From Bacteroidales bacterium UBA1725 (lineage in GTDB: Bacteria; Bacteroidota; Bacteroidia; Bacteroidales; UBA932), in contig DCIN01000056.1 of NCBI GenBank assembly GCA_002315815.1, forward strand, positions 1 to 18,641: a stretch of 18,641 nt of DNA. Reading direction: 5' to 3'. The position numbers were made by a program, and so were the translations under genes. Position 1 is the stretch's first letter, and each line of letters starts with the position of its first letter. Below the pieces are notes generated by a model that made no database searches, had not been told where the DNA came from, and worked only from the letters and a program-made list of their open reading frames with translations. This document shows positions 6,076-14,064 of this stretch, piece after piece.

Positions 6076-8235
6076 ATGAAAGTCATCAAGAGAAATGGAG
6101 AAATCCAGAATTTTGACTTCGGCAAAATTGAAACAGCCGTAAATTCGGCATTCGCCGCCTGTGGCAAAGGCAAGGCTCCAGATGAATTCCTTCAAAGTCT
6201 TACTCATCTTTTCGGAATGTTCGACAATGACTATTCCTTCAAGGTGGAGAAACTTCAGGACATAGTGGAGAATCAGCTGATGTACGAAAGGCATTTCGAT
6301 GTGGCAAAAGCTTACATCCTCTACCGTGACAAGCACAAGGATCTCCGCTTCATCAAGGAACGAGTTGATTATATGGACAATTATGCCCATTCTATGGATA
6401 ATGCCGCCTCCTCGTCCGAGACTGATGCCAACGCCAATGTGGCGATAAAGAATGTGGCGAATCTGGACGGAGAGGTTTACAAGACCCTCAACAGACAGAT
6501 TCAGCGCTACCGTATGAAGAAGAAACTCAAGGAACTTTTTCCCGAAGTTGCCGACCAGTACGAGAACGATCTCAACCACCATATCATCTATCAGCACGAC
6601 GAAGCTTCCTCTCCCGCAGTTAAGAATTACTGCGAGGCAGTATCGCTTTATCCTCTCGTGATGGAGGGTACCCACGGAATGGACGGTCTGGGGGCAACGG
6701 CTCCAAAAAATCTCAGCAGCTTCTGCGGTCAGTTCTGCAATCTGGCATTCCTTCTTTCCGCACAGTGCAAGGGAGCGGTGGCGTTCGGTGAATTTTTCAA
6801 CGTGTTCGACTACTACTGCGTCAAGGATTTCGGAGAAGACTACCACAAAAGAACAGAGGAATTCGCCTCCCTGCTTCCGAAGAAGACCATAGGAGAAACC
6901 ATTCATCAGTACTTCCAACAGATAGTTTACGGTATCAATCAGCCGGCCGGCAACCGCAGTTACCAGTCTCCATTCACCAATATCAGTTATTACGACAGCA
7001 ATTACTGGCACGCTCTCTTCGATGGTTTCTGTTTCCCCGACGGCACAAAGCCTTCCTGGGAGAGAGTTAGTTTTCTTCAGAAGGATTTTATGAGGTGGTT
7101 CAATCGCGAACGCACCAGAACTATGCTCACTTTCCCGGTGGAAACAATGGCCCTGCTCTCCAACGGCAATGACATCATAGACAAGGATTACAAGGATTTC
7201 ACCGCCCAGATGTATTCCGAGGGGCACTCCTTCTTCACCTACATATCCGACAATCCCAATGGTCTGGCAAGCTGCTGCCGCCTGCGCAATGAGATACAGG
7301 ACAACGTGTTCACCTTCACCAACGGACTCACCGGAGTACAGACGGGAAGTGCTAATGTAATAACCCTGAATCTCAACCGCATCATACAGGACTGGGCTAA
7401 GGACGGCGAACTGGATCGCGAATATCTCAAGGATCATTTCTTCGAACTCTCACCCGACTTCAAGCAGTATCTCACAGGAATACTCGAGAGGGTTTACAAA
7501 TACCATATCGCTTACAAAACCCTTCTGTACGAGACAGAGAAAGCCGGTATGCTCAACGCATCAAAGGCGGGATACATCAAGATGAACAAGCTCTTCAGCA
7601 CGATAGGAGAGAACGGAATCAACGAGGCCGCAGAATTCGTAGGGCTTACTTGCAATTACAACAAGGACTATATGAAGTTCTGCCGGCTCGTGACCGGAAC
7701 CATCAGCGAACAGAACAAACTTCACTCCACAAACAGGAATTTCCAGTTCAATCAGGAGTTCGTACCTGCGGAAGGACTCAGCTCAAAGAACTTCAACTGG
7801 GACCGCCAAGATGGTTACTGGGTGCCGGAAGGACGGATACTCTACAACTCATACTTCTATCTGGCAGACGATGTCAACACCTCCGTGTTGGACAAATTCC
7901 GTCTCCACGGGCGTGAATTCACAGAACTTCTCGACGGAGGAGTGGGTCTGCACTGCAATCTTGAGGAGCATCTCAGCAAATATCAATACCTGAAGCTGAT
8001 AGATTTCGCTATTGCAAACGGAACGTCATACTTCACCTTCAATGTTCCAAACAGCGAATGCACAAACGATAGCTGTCACCATATTGTCAAGCTGCCTATG
8101 GATACCTGCCCGAAATGCGGTGCTCCTATGAGGCAGTGGACCAGAGTGATAGGATTCCTTCGTCCTGTAGATGACTTCGACAAGTACCGTCATATTGAGG
8201 CCTTGCAAAGGTATTACGCCAAAGAACTGAAATGA
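6076..8235 (+). CDS. nrdD: Anaerobic (class III) ribonucleoside-triphosphate reductase
   Basis: 719 aa. Reduces ribonucleoside triphosphates to deoxy forms by glycyl-radical chemistry in the anaerobic cytoplasm. Domains in order: an N-terminal ATP-cone (3-~90, beginning KVIKRNGEIQNFDFGKI) for allosteric control; the barrel with an active-site ASCCRLRNE segment (C400, C401) and NGLTGVQTGSANVITLNLNR; then a C-terminal zinc site with C662, C667, C678 and C681; and the glycyl-radical loop RVIGFL with G693. The usual loop is RVxGYL, so Tyr to Phe is a mild deviation. The length is typical. The nrdG start overlaps its last 4 nt, so the enzyme and its activase are made together. The SCC pair suggests a disulfide-type reductant rather than the formate-dependent E. 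coli type, but that needs alignment. A long open frame on the opposite strand is a shadow. Confidence 0.96.
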   Translation: MKVIKRNGEIQNFDFGKIETAVNSAFAACGKGKAPDEFLQSLTHLFGMFDNDYSFKVEKLQDIVENQLMYERHFDVAKAYILYRDKHKDLRFIKERVDYMDNYAHSMDNAASSSETDANANVAIKNVANLDGEVYKTLNRQIQRYRMKKKLKELFPEVADQYENDLNHHIIYQHDEASSPAVKNYCEAVSLYPLVMEGTHGMDGLGATAPKNLSSFCGQFCNLAFLLSAQCKGAVAFGEFFNVFDYYCVKDFGEDYHKRTEEFASLLPKKTIGETIHQYFQQIVYGINQPAGNRSYQSPFTNISYYDSNYWHALFDGFCFPDGTKPSWERVSFLQKDFMRWFNRERTRTMLTFPVETMALLSNGNDIIDKDYKDFTAQMYSEGHSFFTYISDNPNGLASCCRLRNEIQDNVFTFTNGLTGVQTGSANVITLNLNRIIQDWAKDGELDREYLKDHFFELSPDFKQYLTGILERVYKYHIAYKTLLYETEKAGMLNASKAGYIKMNKLFSTIGENGINEAAEFVGLTCNYNKDYMKFCRLVTGTISEQNKLHSTNRNFQFNQEFVPAEGLSSKNFNWDRQDGYWVPEGRILYNSYFYLADDVNTSVLDKFRLHGREFTELLDGGVGLHCNLEEHLSKYQYLKLIDFAIANGTSYFTFNVPNSECTNDSCHHIVKLPMDTCPKCGAPMRQWTRVIGFLRPVDDFDKYRHIEALQRYYAKELK

Positions 8236-8696
8236 AGTACGTCGACACCAAGGTGGTGTTCAGGGAAGTCCCTGACGAGATTACACTCGCCATCAACATA
8301 AGTGGATGCCCTGTTAATTGCCCGGGATGCCATTCATCTTACCTCACACAGGACATAGGTGAAATTCTGGACGAAAGTTCCCTCAACGGACTGATTACGG
8401 CAAATCCCGGTATCACTTGTGTGTCTTTTATGGGCGGTGACGCCGATCCAGCCTACATCAGGAGTCTTGCCCTGTATGTCCGCAGACAACATCAGAAAAT
8501 CAAGACCTGCTGGTACTCCGGGAGGAATATGGAGAATGCACGTCCCGTATTGGATGCTCTTGATTTCATCAAAGTCGGTCCTTTTGTGGAGGAGCTTGGA
8601 CCGCTGGACTGCAGCACCACCAATCAGAGGTTCTACCGTGTGACTGAACACGGCCTCGTGGACTGGACTGACCGTTTCTGGAAGACAATATTGTAA
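8232..8696 (+). CDS. nrdG: Anaerobic ribonucleotide reductase activating protein (radical SAM)
   Basis: 154 aa, the normal size for NrdG. It cleaves S-adenosylmethionine with a [4Fe-4S] cluster to place the glycyl radical on NrdD. Seen: GCPVNCPGC, the CxxxCxxC cluster motif with C26, C30 and C33, preceded by the NrdG-like INISGC, and then VSFMGGD, matching the SAM-binding GGE-type strand. The C-terminus shows VGPFVEELGPLDCSTTNQRFY, which fits the NrdG family. It starts within the nrdD stop (ATGA overlap), so translation is coupled. No terminator hairpin is obvious in the 83 nt that follow. Confidence 0.96.
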   Translation: MKYVDTKVVFREVPDEITLAINISGCPVNCPGCHSSYLTQDIGEILDESSLNGLITANPGITCVSFMGGDADPAYIRSLALYVRRQHQKIKTCWYSGRNMENARPVLDALDFIKVGPFVEELGPLDCSTTNQRFYRVTEHGLVDWTDRFWKTIL

Positions 8697-8763
8697 TCCT
8701 TGGGTTTGTCCAATGCCGACACTTTGTTTCCTCAATCAGGCTCCATTATACTATTGAAATACG

Positions 8764-8771
8764 TATATTTG
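8764..8771 (+). promoter_or_regulatory. Putative -7 element for the transporter-mtnN-luxS operon
   Basis: TATATTTG, an exact TAnnTTTG match, ending 8 nt before ATG 8780. The start site would fall 1-4 nt before the ATG, predicting a near-leaderless transcript. No -33 TTTG at the usual spacing. Confidence 0.6.
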
Positions 8772-8779
8772 CTGCCGCA

Positions 8780-9775
8780 ATGCAGGATTTCGGAAAAAAC
8801 CTGAAGGAATTCGTCAAAAACTGGATGCTGGTGATAAGCATAATCGCCGGTGTAGTACTGTACCTGGGATATAGGGAACTGCCTGTATTGCATCCTGCCG
8901 GACCTTTCCTGCTGACAGTCTGCAAAACAATCCAGCCTGTGTTGCTCTTTCTGATGCTGTTTCTCAACTTTTGCAAGATAGAGCCCAAAGAACTGCGTCC
9001 ACACAAATGGATGGCATATATGCTGACCATCCAAGGCGGAAGTTTTGTCTGCCTGTGCCTGCTGCTTCTATGGGCAGCCGATTCCTCTCTCCCCGCAGCA
9101 CTGTTCGTACGCAGCATAAGGATTCCCATAGAGGCCACTTTGCTCTGTCTCATCTGTCCTACGGCCACGGCTTGTGCTGTGGTCACTGGAAAACTTGGAG
9201 GCAATATGGCCGGAGCAATCACCTATACTGTTCTCATCAACCTTCTCGTGGCAGTGCTGGTGCCGCTTCTGGTTCCTTTGATTTATCCTCAGGAAGGTAT
9301 GACTTTCATCGCTGCTTTCTTGAAGATACTGTCCAAGGTTTTTCCACTTCTGATTCTTCCCTGCCTTGCCGCGTGGTTTATTCGCTTCTGTATGCCCGGT
9401 TTGCACGGATGGCTTCTCAGATACACCCACTGGTCATTTTATATCTGGGCAATATCGCTTACTCTGGCTATTCTTATGAGCACCAGAGCCATTGTGTGCA
9501 GCGGAACGGGAGCAGTGATTTTGGTCGGGATAGCAGCCGCATCCATTCTGACCTGTGTGTTTCAGTTCTGGTGCGGCAAGAAAATCGGTGCGGCGGCCGG
9601 ATGCTCAATCACTGCCGGACAGGCAATGGGTCAAAAGAACACAGTATTCGGAATATGGATGGGATATACTTTTCTGGATCCGGTGGTGTCCGTTGTAGGA
9701 GGATTCTACAGCATCTGTCACAATGTCTATAACACCTGGCAGTTGTACCGCAGAAGAAAATCCCTTGAAAGATAA
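8780..9775 (+). CDS. BASS/SBF-like (bile acid:sodium symporter superfamily-like) membrane transporter
   Basis: 331 aa and highly hydrophobic, with roughly eight to ten membrane helices. The first is ~17-31 and the last ends near 315, followed by a basic tail RRRKSLER. Inner segments PTATACAVVTGKLGGN and GQAMGQKNTVFGIWMGYTFLDP recall the helix-break regions of BASS/SBF transporters, where sodium and substrate bind. The substrate is not readable from sequence. Context: the stop and the mtnN start share one base (TAATG) and luxS follows, so it is made together with two enzymes of S-adenosylhomocysteine breakdown. Inference: it may move a sulfur metabolite, methionine-cycle compound or AI-2-related product. 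The family call is moderate; the operon membership is strong. Start ATG 8780 follows the -7 element at 8764-8771. Confidence 0.75.
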   Translation: MQDFGKNLKEFVKNWMLVISIIAGVVLYLGYRELPVLHPAGPFLLTVCKTIQPVLLFLMLFLNFCKIEPKELRPHKWMAYMLTIQGGSFVCLCLLLLWAADSSLPAALFVRSIRIPIEATLLCLICPTATACAVVTGKLGGNMAGAITYTVLINLLVAVLVPLLVPLIYPQEGMTFIAAFLKILSKVFPLLILPCLAAWFIRFCMPGLHGWLLRYTHWSFYIWAISLTLAILMSTRAIVCSGTGAVILVGIAAASILTCVFQFWCGKKIGAAAGCSITAGQAMGQKNTVFGIWMGYTFLDPVVSVVGGFYSICHNVYNTWQLYRRRKSLER

Positions 9776-10425
9776 TGACTGGAATTCTGGTGGCGATGGA
9801 GCAGGAATATGTCTGCCTTGAGAATGCAGGAATCATCGACAACTCCGACTGTATCTGTGCCTTGACCGGCATAGGCAAGGCAAACGCTGCTGCAAGTGCC
9901 ACAGAGCTGATTCTACGTCACAGCCCCGACTGTCTGATTAGCACTGGAGTGGCTGGTGGGATGCTTCCGGAAATGAATATGATGGACATAGTCATTGGAG
10001 AAAGGGTGGCATACCACGATGTGTGGTGCGGAGACGAATACAGTCCCGGGCAGATGCAAGGACAGCCTCTGTACTATGAAGCGGACGCCCGACTCCTTGA
10101 AGTGGCACATAGAACCGCCGCCGGATTTTCGGGCAAGGTGTACGGCGGCTTGATTTGCAGCGGGGATCAGTTCTTCATCAGTATGCAGGAAGATGGCAGG
10201 ATACGAACTCTGTATCCTTCAGTTCTTGCATGCGATATGGAATCAGCGGCCATTGCCCAGACCTGTTTGCGCTATGGAGTTCCCTGCCTTTGCATAAGGT
10301 TCATCAGTGACGTTCATTCTTCCGAGGATGTTCAAAGGGCCGATTATAAACATTTTCTCAACACCTTTTCCGAAACAGGATTCGATTTTATCCGGAAATT
10401 TATTGAATATGAAAAAGATAGCTAG
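9775..10425 (+). CDS. mtnN: 5'-methylthioadenosine/S-adenosylhomocysteine nucleosidase
   Basis: 216 aa. Hydrolyses the N-glycosidic bond of SAH and MTA, giving adenine plus S-ribosylhomocysteine or methylthioribose (cytoplasm, activated methyl cycle). Seen: AMEQE with the catalytic-site E11, LTGIGKANAA (30-39), TGVAGG (57-62), YHDVW (80-84), SGDQF (129-133), CDMESAAIAQ with M155 and E156 for ribose binding, and RFISD with the general acid D179. These correspond to E12, M173/E174 and D197 of the E. coli enzyme. It is slightly shorter than the E. coli enzyme (232 aa). It is coupled to the upstream transporter by TAATG and overlaps luxS by 17 nt, so its product S-ribosylhomocysteine is handed to LuxS. 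Confidence 0.95.
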   Translation: MTGILVAMEQEYVCLENAGIIDNSDCICALTGIGKANAAASATELILRHSPDCLISTGVAGGMLPEMNMMDIVIGERVAYHDVWCGDEYSPGQMQGQPLYYEADARLLEVAHRTAAGFSGKVYGGLICSGDQFFISMQEDGRIRTLYPSVLACDMESAAIAQTCLRYGVPCLCIRFISDVHSSEDVQRADYKHFLNTFSETGFDFIRKFIEYEKDS

Positions 10426-10864
10426 TTTTACCGTAGATCACGACACTCTCACCAGAGGAATATGGGTGTCCAGATGCGACGAAGTGGGCGGTGATTGGGT
10501 CACCACTTTCGACATAAGGATGAAAGAGCCAAACCGTGAACCGGCCCTCGGACAGGGAGCTATACACACTATCGAGCACCTCGCCGCCACTTTTCTGAGA
10601 AACCATCCCCTGTGGGGTAACAGAATAGTATACTGGGGACCTATGGGCTGCCTTACGGGAAACTACCTGCTGATGAAGGGGAAACTCACTCCAGCGGAAA
10701 TCAAGCCGTTGATAAGGGAGACTTTTTCATTCATAGCCTCTTTTGAAGGAGAAATACCCGGCGCTACACAGTCGGAATGTGGTAATTACCTGCTGCACAA
10801 TCTCCCTATGGCCCGCTTCGAAGCCGCAAAATATCTCAAAGAAGTACTGGAGGTGGATGATTGA
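10409..10864 (+). CDS. luxS: S-ribosylhomocysteine lyase
   Basis: 151 aa, close to the family's usual length. Cleaves S-ribosylhomocysteine to homocysteine and DPD, the AI-2 precursor. Seen: the metal motif HTIEH with H53, E56 and H57; the catalytic Cys in GPMGCLTG (C81); the third metal ligand C124 in SECGN. Start: ATG 10409 gives the standard N-terminus MKKIASFTVDH; the frame is open to 10307 inside mtnN, but those residues do not belong to the family. The 17-nt overlap with mtnN implies re-initiation on a shared mRNA. The stop lies only 5 nt from the end of the convergent DUF4249 gene, with no hairpin between. Whether AI-2 acts as a signal here or is a by-product of methyl recycling is not decidable from sequence. 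Confidence 0.97.
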   Translation: MKKIASFTVDHDTLTRGIWVSRCDEVGGDWVTTFDIRMKEPNREPALGQGAIHTIEHLAATFLRNHPLWGNRIVYWGPMGCLTGNYLLMKGKLTPAEIKPLIRETFSFIASFEGEIPGATQSECGNYLLHNLPMARFEAAKYLKEVLEVDD

Positions 10865-10869
10865 GAGAT

Positions 10870-11802
10870 TCACCAAGAAGCCCCAGCTGTATCGAAAACC
10901 GAATCGAATGCAGTATTGACTGATACGAAGCCCATTCCGCCTTTGACGTTACAGGGAATAGTGGCATCGGTCAGGGATACCATCCTTTCGATAGTATCCA
11001 GATATTGGCAGACGCACAAATATGAATATGCCTCCTTGGAAAGACCTTCCACCCTCACGTTCATTTTGTCAATCGACTGGTAGCTGCTTCTTTGCATTGT
11101 ACTGACGTTCAAACTACAAGACCCGTCCTTAAATGAAGTGTCACAGAAAATGTTGAGCCTGTTGTCATAGTAACTTTTTTCAGAGCCAAGTCCTAGGATA
11201 TCATAAATCCTGGGTCTGGAATACAGAAGCGGTTCATCGGTATTGTCTATCAGCAGTTCACTGTCGGTAGCAGAATCCAGACACACCAGCCTGTAGTAGT
11301 TGTCCACGCCTTTCTGGTCATCGATAACAACGGAGATGTCCCACCGGCAGTCGGTACGATTCAGGTTGAGACTTGCTTTGCGCACCGCTGGAATCTGGGG
11401 CACAGTTACTTCGGCCTCACAGCACAGACTTCCGTACTCCGCTCTGAGGCGCACATCGTCTCCCATCTTGAAGGATGTCTTGAAGCAAAAAACCGAAAGA
11501 CTTTGGGAAGAAGTTCCCATATTATAGGAGTTGGCCAAGTACTTTATTCTTGAAACAGAGTCTGTTACGGCAGCAGGGACTCCATTGATAAAACAGGTTA
11601 CTCTCGCCTTGTCCAAGAAGTGAAGACCATTCTGCGTACTCAGTGCGAGATAAACGGTATGGACACTGTCCGCAGTGGACAACTGCGCATTCATATACAG
11701 CATTTCTCCCAGCCCATCATCTCCGATGTCGATTCTGGATTCACAGGAGAGCAGACAGAGAAACGCGCTGAAGAACGTTGTTATTATGACATTTGCCTTC
11801 AT
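10870..11802 (-). CDS. DUF4249-family outer-membrane lipoprotein
   Basis: 310 aa. A lipoprotein signal is clear: MKANVIITTFFSAF followed by the lipobox LLSC with C20. The rest is beta-rich with the layout of DUF4249 proteins: an N-terminal Ig-like half (AQLSTADSVHTVYLALS, FINGVPAAV), a middle stretch VTVPQIPAV, and a second half with DNYYRLVCL. DUF4249 proteins of Bacteroidota are typically encoded directly next to a TonB-dependent receptor, as here (3 nt after the receptor stop). Inference: a surface lid or substrate-capture partner, comparable in position to SusD although not homologous by eye. Last gene of the minus-strand run. No enzymatic motif is visible. Family assignment rests on context and layout and should be confirmed by profile search. 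Confidence 0.75.
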   Translation of the reverse strand: MKANVIITTFFSAFLCLLSCESRIDIGDDGLGEMLYMNAQLSTADSVHTVYLALSTQNGLHFLDKARVTCFINGVPAAVTDSVSRIKYLANSYNMGTSSQSLSVFCFKTSFKMGDDVRLRAEYGSLCCEAEVTVPQIPAVRKASLNLNRTDCRWDISVVIDDQKGVDNYYRLVCLDSATDSELLIDNTDEPLLYSRPRIYDILGLGSEKSYYDNRLNIFCDTSFKDGSCSLNVSTMQRSSYQSIDKMNVRVEGLSKEAYSYLCVCQYLDTIERMVSLTDATIPCNVKGGMGFVSVNTAFDSVFDTAGASW

Positions 11803-11805
11803 TCG

Positions 11806-14064
11806 TCAAAAATTAAATGTGTAACTGACTGACGGAAGGATGGGGAGGAAAGTAATCTGCGAAAGATATTTGACCGTGACCTGATGACCGTCAATCATCA
11901 CAGTCTCCGAATTGCCGACAACCCAGTTCGGATTGCGGGCACAATACAGGTTGTAGATTCCCACGGTCCATACCCTCTCTCCTCTGCGCTTCTGCTTCCT
12001 GAAACTGGCGGAAACATCAAGACGGTGGCTGGGAGGGAGACGGTAGTTGTTGCGCCCGATAGAATATGGTCTTACACTGGAAGTTCCATCTGGCTCAATC
12101 ACTGCCGTCGGCCTGGTTGACACCGTCATCGTGCAACCGGAAGCAAAGAAGAATGCAGCATTGACACTCACCCTCTCGTTGAAACTGTAGGCTGAGCACA
12201 GGTTCACCACGTGCCTCCTGTCATACTTGAAAGGGAAAGGCCGGCCTTCGTTGACAGACCCGTCCGGAAACACTCTGTCTGTCTTGGACAGTGTGTAGGA
12301 CAACATTCCTGTCAGGGGACCCTTCTTCTTTTCTGCCAGAAATTCAAGTCCACGGCTCTCCCCGATACCGGATTCGACCAGATTCTCCCAATTGGACGCA
12401 TTCTGGTAGAACAGTTTCAAATCGCGATATTCGAGAACGTTCTGTGCCTTCTTGTAATACCCTTCAAGAGCAAAGTTCCAAGCATCGGACAGAGTGCAAT
12501 TCAAACCCACAGAGACCTGATCTGAGAAAACAGGCTTGATTTTGTCGGTGACCGGTACCCAGAGGTCGGTGGGAAGTCCTATGTCGCCGGAAACAAGCAG
12601 ATGTGAATACTGCGACATCCGAGTATATGAAATATTTGCTGAAAAGGCACGAAAGAACTGGTAATTGATTGACAACCTGGGTTCTATGGAAGGATAAACC
12701 TTGCCGGGAACAGTAATGACGGAAGCTCTGAGACCGGCGGACAAATCTAATCCGAATCCAAACTTGACATCATCCTGAAAGTAAATGGAACTCTCGCACC
12801 CTATGCCCGTAGTGTATGAATGAACCGTGTTCGAAACGCCGAAATCCATATTGTGCGACGGAGACGGACTGTACTCCAAATCCCAGGAAATGATTATATC
12901 ATATATATCCGCCCCGTCCTTCACCTCCTGTTTCTGCAGTGTGTATAATTCCTTCATCCCGTAGGATGTCCACGACAATGACAGATTGGAGAAAAGACTG
13001 CCCGCAAAAGTATGATTCCACCTTGCTCCGGCCATAGTGTTCCCCCAGCCGATTGTGAACTCCTCCGTGCCAGATGCCGCCGCCGTTTGTTTCTCTTGTG
13101 AATAATCAAAATTGTCTTTCCCGTGATAAGCAGTGATTACCAGACGGTCGGAATTTTTGAAACGGTGTGTGATTTTAGCGTTGATGTCATAGAATGAGAA
13201 AAAATAGGGAGACTTCAACAATCTGAGAACAGGATAAGCCACCAGTGTATTCATCCCCCGGAGCGAGAAACCGAAAGAAGTCCTGTCCTTGAACAGAGGA
13301 CCCTCCAGGCATATCCTCGCATCAAGAAGGCCCACGTTCACACTTCCTCCGAATTCTTTTGCGTTCCCGTCCTTGGTCCGCACATCTATCACACTGGAAG
13401 CCCTGCCGCCGTATCTGGCCGGAAAGAAACCCTTGTACAACGTGAACTGCTTGATTGCCTCCGGAGTGAAACAAGAGAAAATTCCCAGAACGTGGGAGGG
13501 ATTGTAAATCGGGATTCCGTCCAAAAGCATCAGGTTCTCCTCGTTGCCTCCTCCGCGGACATAAATCCCAGAAAAACCCTCCATCCCTGACTGCACGCCG
13601 GGTACCTTCTGGAGCGATTTCAACAGGTCAGGTTCCCCGAAAACCGCCGGAATATTGCTTATGAATCCGGATGACATTTTCAAGGCACCGGGATAAGGAG
13701 ATGTGAGAAAGTTGCCGGAATGAGATTGGACCACCGCTCCTTTCAGACTTTCCACAGAATTCATTTTGAAATGAACTGTGGCGTCTGCTCTGATTTCGAT
13801 ATTTACATCTTCCGCCTGACGCCCCAGATAGGAGCAGCTGACAGTATGCTTTCCTTCTTCAAGTTCCAGGCTGTAGAAGCCATAATCATTGGTGACTGTC
13901 CAGTTGTCCCCGGACCATACCACAGCCCCAATCAGGCACTCGTGGGACTCCGCCTCCGTAACATATCCGCTGAGCCTGTATGACGGTGAATCAACGGGCG
14001 AAGCAACAGACGGAGCAACGGGCGGACTGACAAGCAGAAAACCTAGAAGCAGAAATCTAATCAT
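11806..14064 (-). CDS. TonB-dependent receptor with CarboxypepD-reg-like N-terminal domain
   Basis: 752 aa from ATG 14064. Signal peptide MIRFLLLGFLLVSPPVAP, then a carboxypeptidase-regulatory-like beta-sandwich (~28-105, RLSGYVTEAESHECLIGAVV). A plug domain follows (DLLKSLQKVPGVQSGMEGFS, then YVRGGGNEENLMLLDGIPIY), leading into a long beta-barrel that ends PSVSYTFNF with a terminal Phe. It imports a ligand across the outer membrane using TonB/ExbBD energy. The domain order is that of receptors paired with DUF4249 rather than of the ~1000-aa SusC class. Start: the frame extends to 14091, but ATG 14064 begins the signal peptide and overlaps the GH53 stop by only 8 nt. The likely ligand, inferred from the neighbouring GH53, is a galactan fragment; this is not shown by the receptor sequence itself. 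Confidence 0.9.
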   Translation of the reverse strand: MIRFLLLGFLLVSPPVAPSVASPVDSPSYRLSGYVTEAESHECLIGAVVWSGDNWTVTNDYGFYSLELEEGKHTVSCSYLGRQAEDVNIEIRADATVHFKMNSVESLKGAVVQSHSGNFLTSPYPGALKMSSGFISNIPAVFGEPDLLKSLQKVPGVQSGMEGFSGIYVRGGGNEENLMLLDGIPIYNPSHVLGIFSCFTPEAIKQFTLYKGFFPARYGGRASSVIDVRTKDGNAKEFGGSVNVGLLDARICLEGPLFKDRTSFGFSLRGMNTLVAYPVLRLLKSPYFFSFYDINAKITHRFKNSDRLVITAYHGKDNFDYSQEKQTAAASGTEEFTIGWGNTMAGARWNHTFAGSLFSNLSLSWTSYGMKELYTLQKQEVKDGADIYDIIISWDLEYSPSPSHNMDFGVSNTVHSYTTGIGCESSIYFQDDVKFGFGLDLSAGLRASVITVPGKVYPSIEPRLSINYQFFRAFSANISYTRMSQYSHLLVSGDIGLPTDLWVPVTDKIKPVFSDQVSVGLNCTLSDAWNFALEGYYKKAQNVLEYRDLKLFYQNASNWENLVESGIGESRGLEFLAEKKKGPLTGMLSYTLSKTDRVFPDGSVNEGRPFPFKYDRRHVVNLCSAYSFNERVSVNAAFFFASGCTMTVSTRPTAVIEPDGTSSVRPYSIGRNNYRLPPSHRLDVSASFRKQKRRGERVWTVGIYNLYCARNPNWVVGNSETVMIDGHQVTVKYLSQITFLPILPSVSYTFNF

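Noticed and set aside
6067..7437. 456-codon open frame on the minus strand inside nrdD
   Set aside because: It lies fully antisense to a well-supported gene, its product has no recognisable motif, and its composition (runs of Val, Ile, Glu, His) is what nrdD codon usage gives on the complementary strand.
8971..9732. Second plus-strand frame inside the transporter gene
   Set aside because: The alternative frame yields a Ser/Arg/His-rich product with no family features, while the transporter frame gives regular membrane helices.
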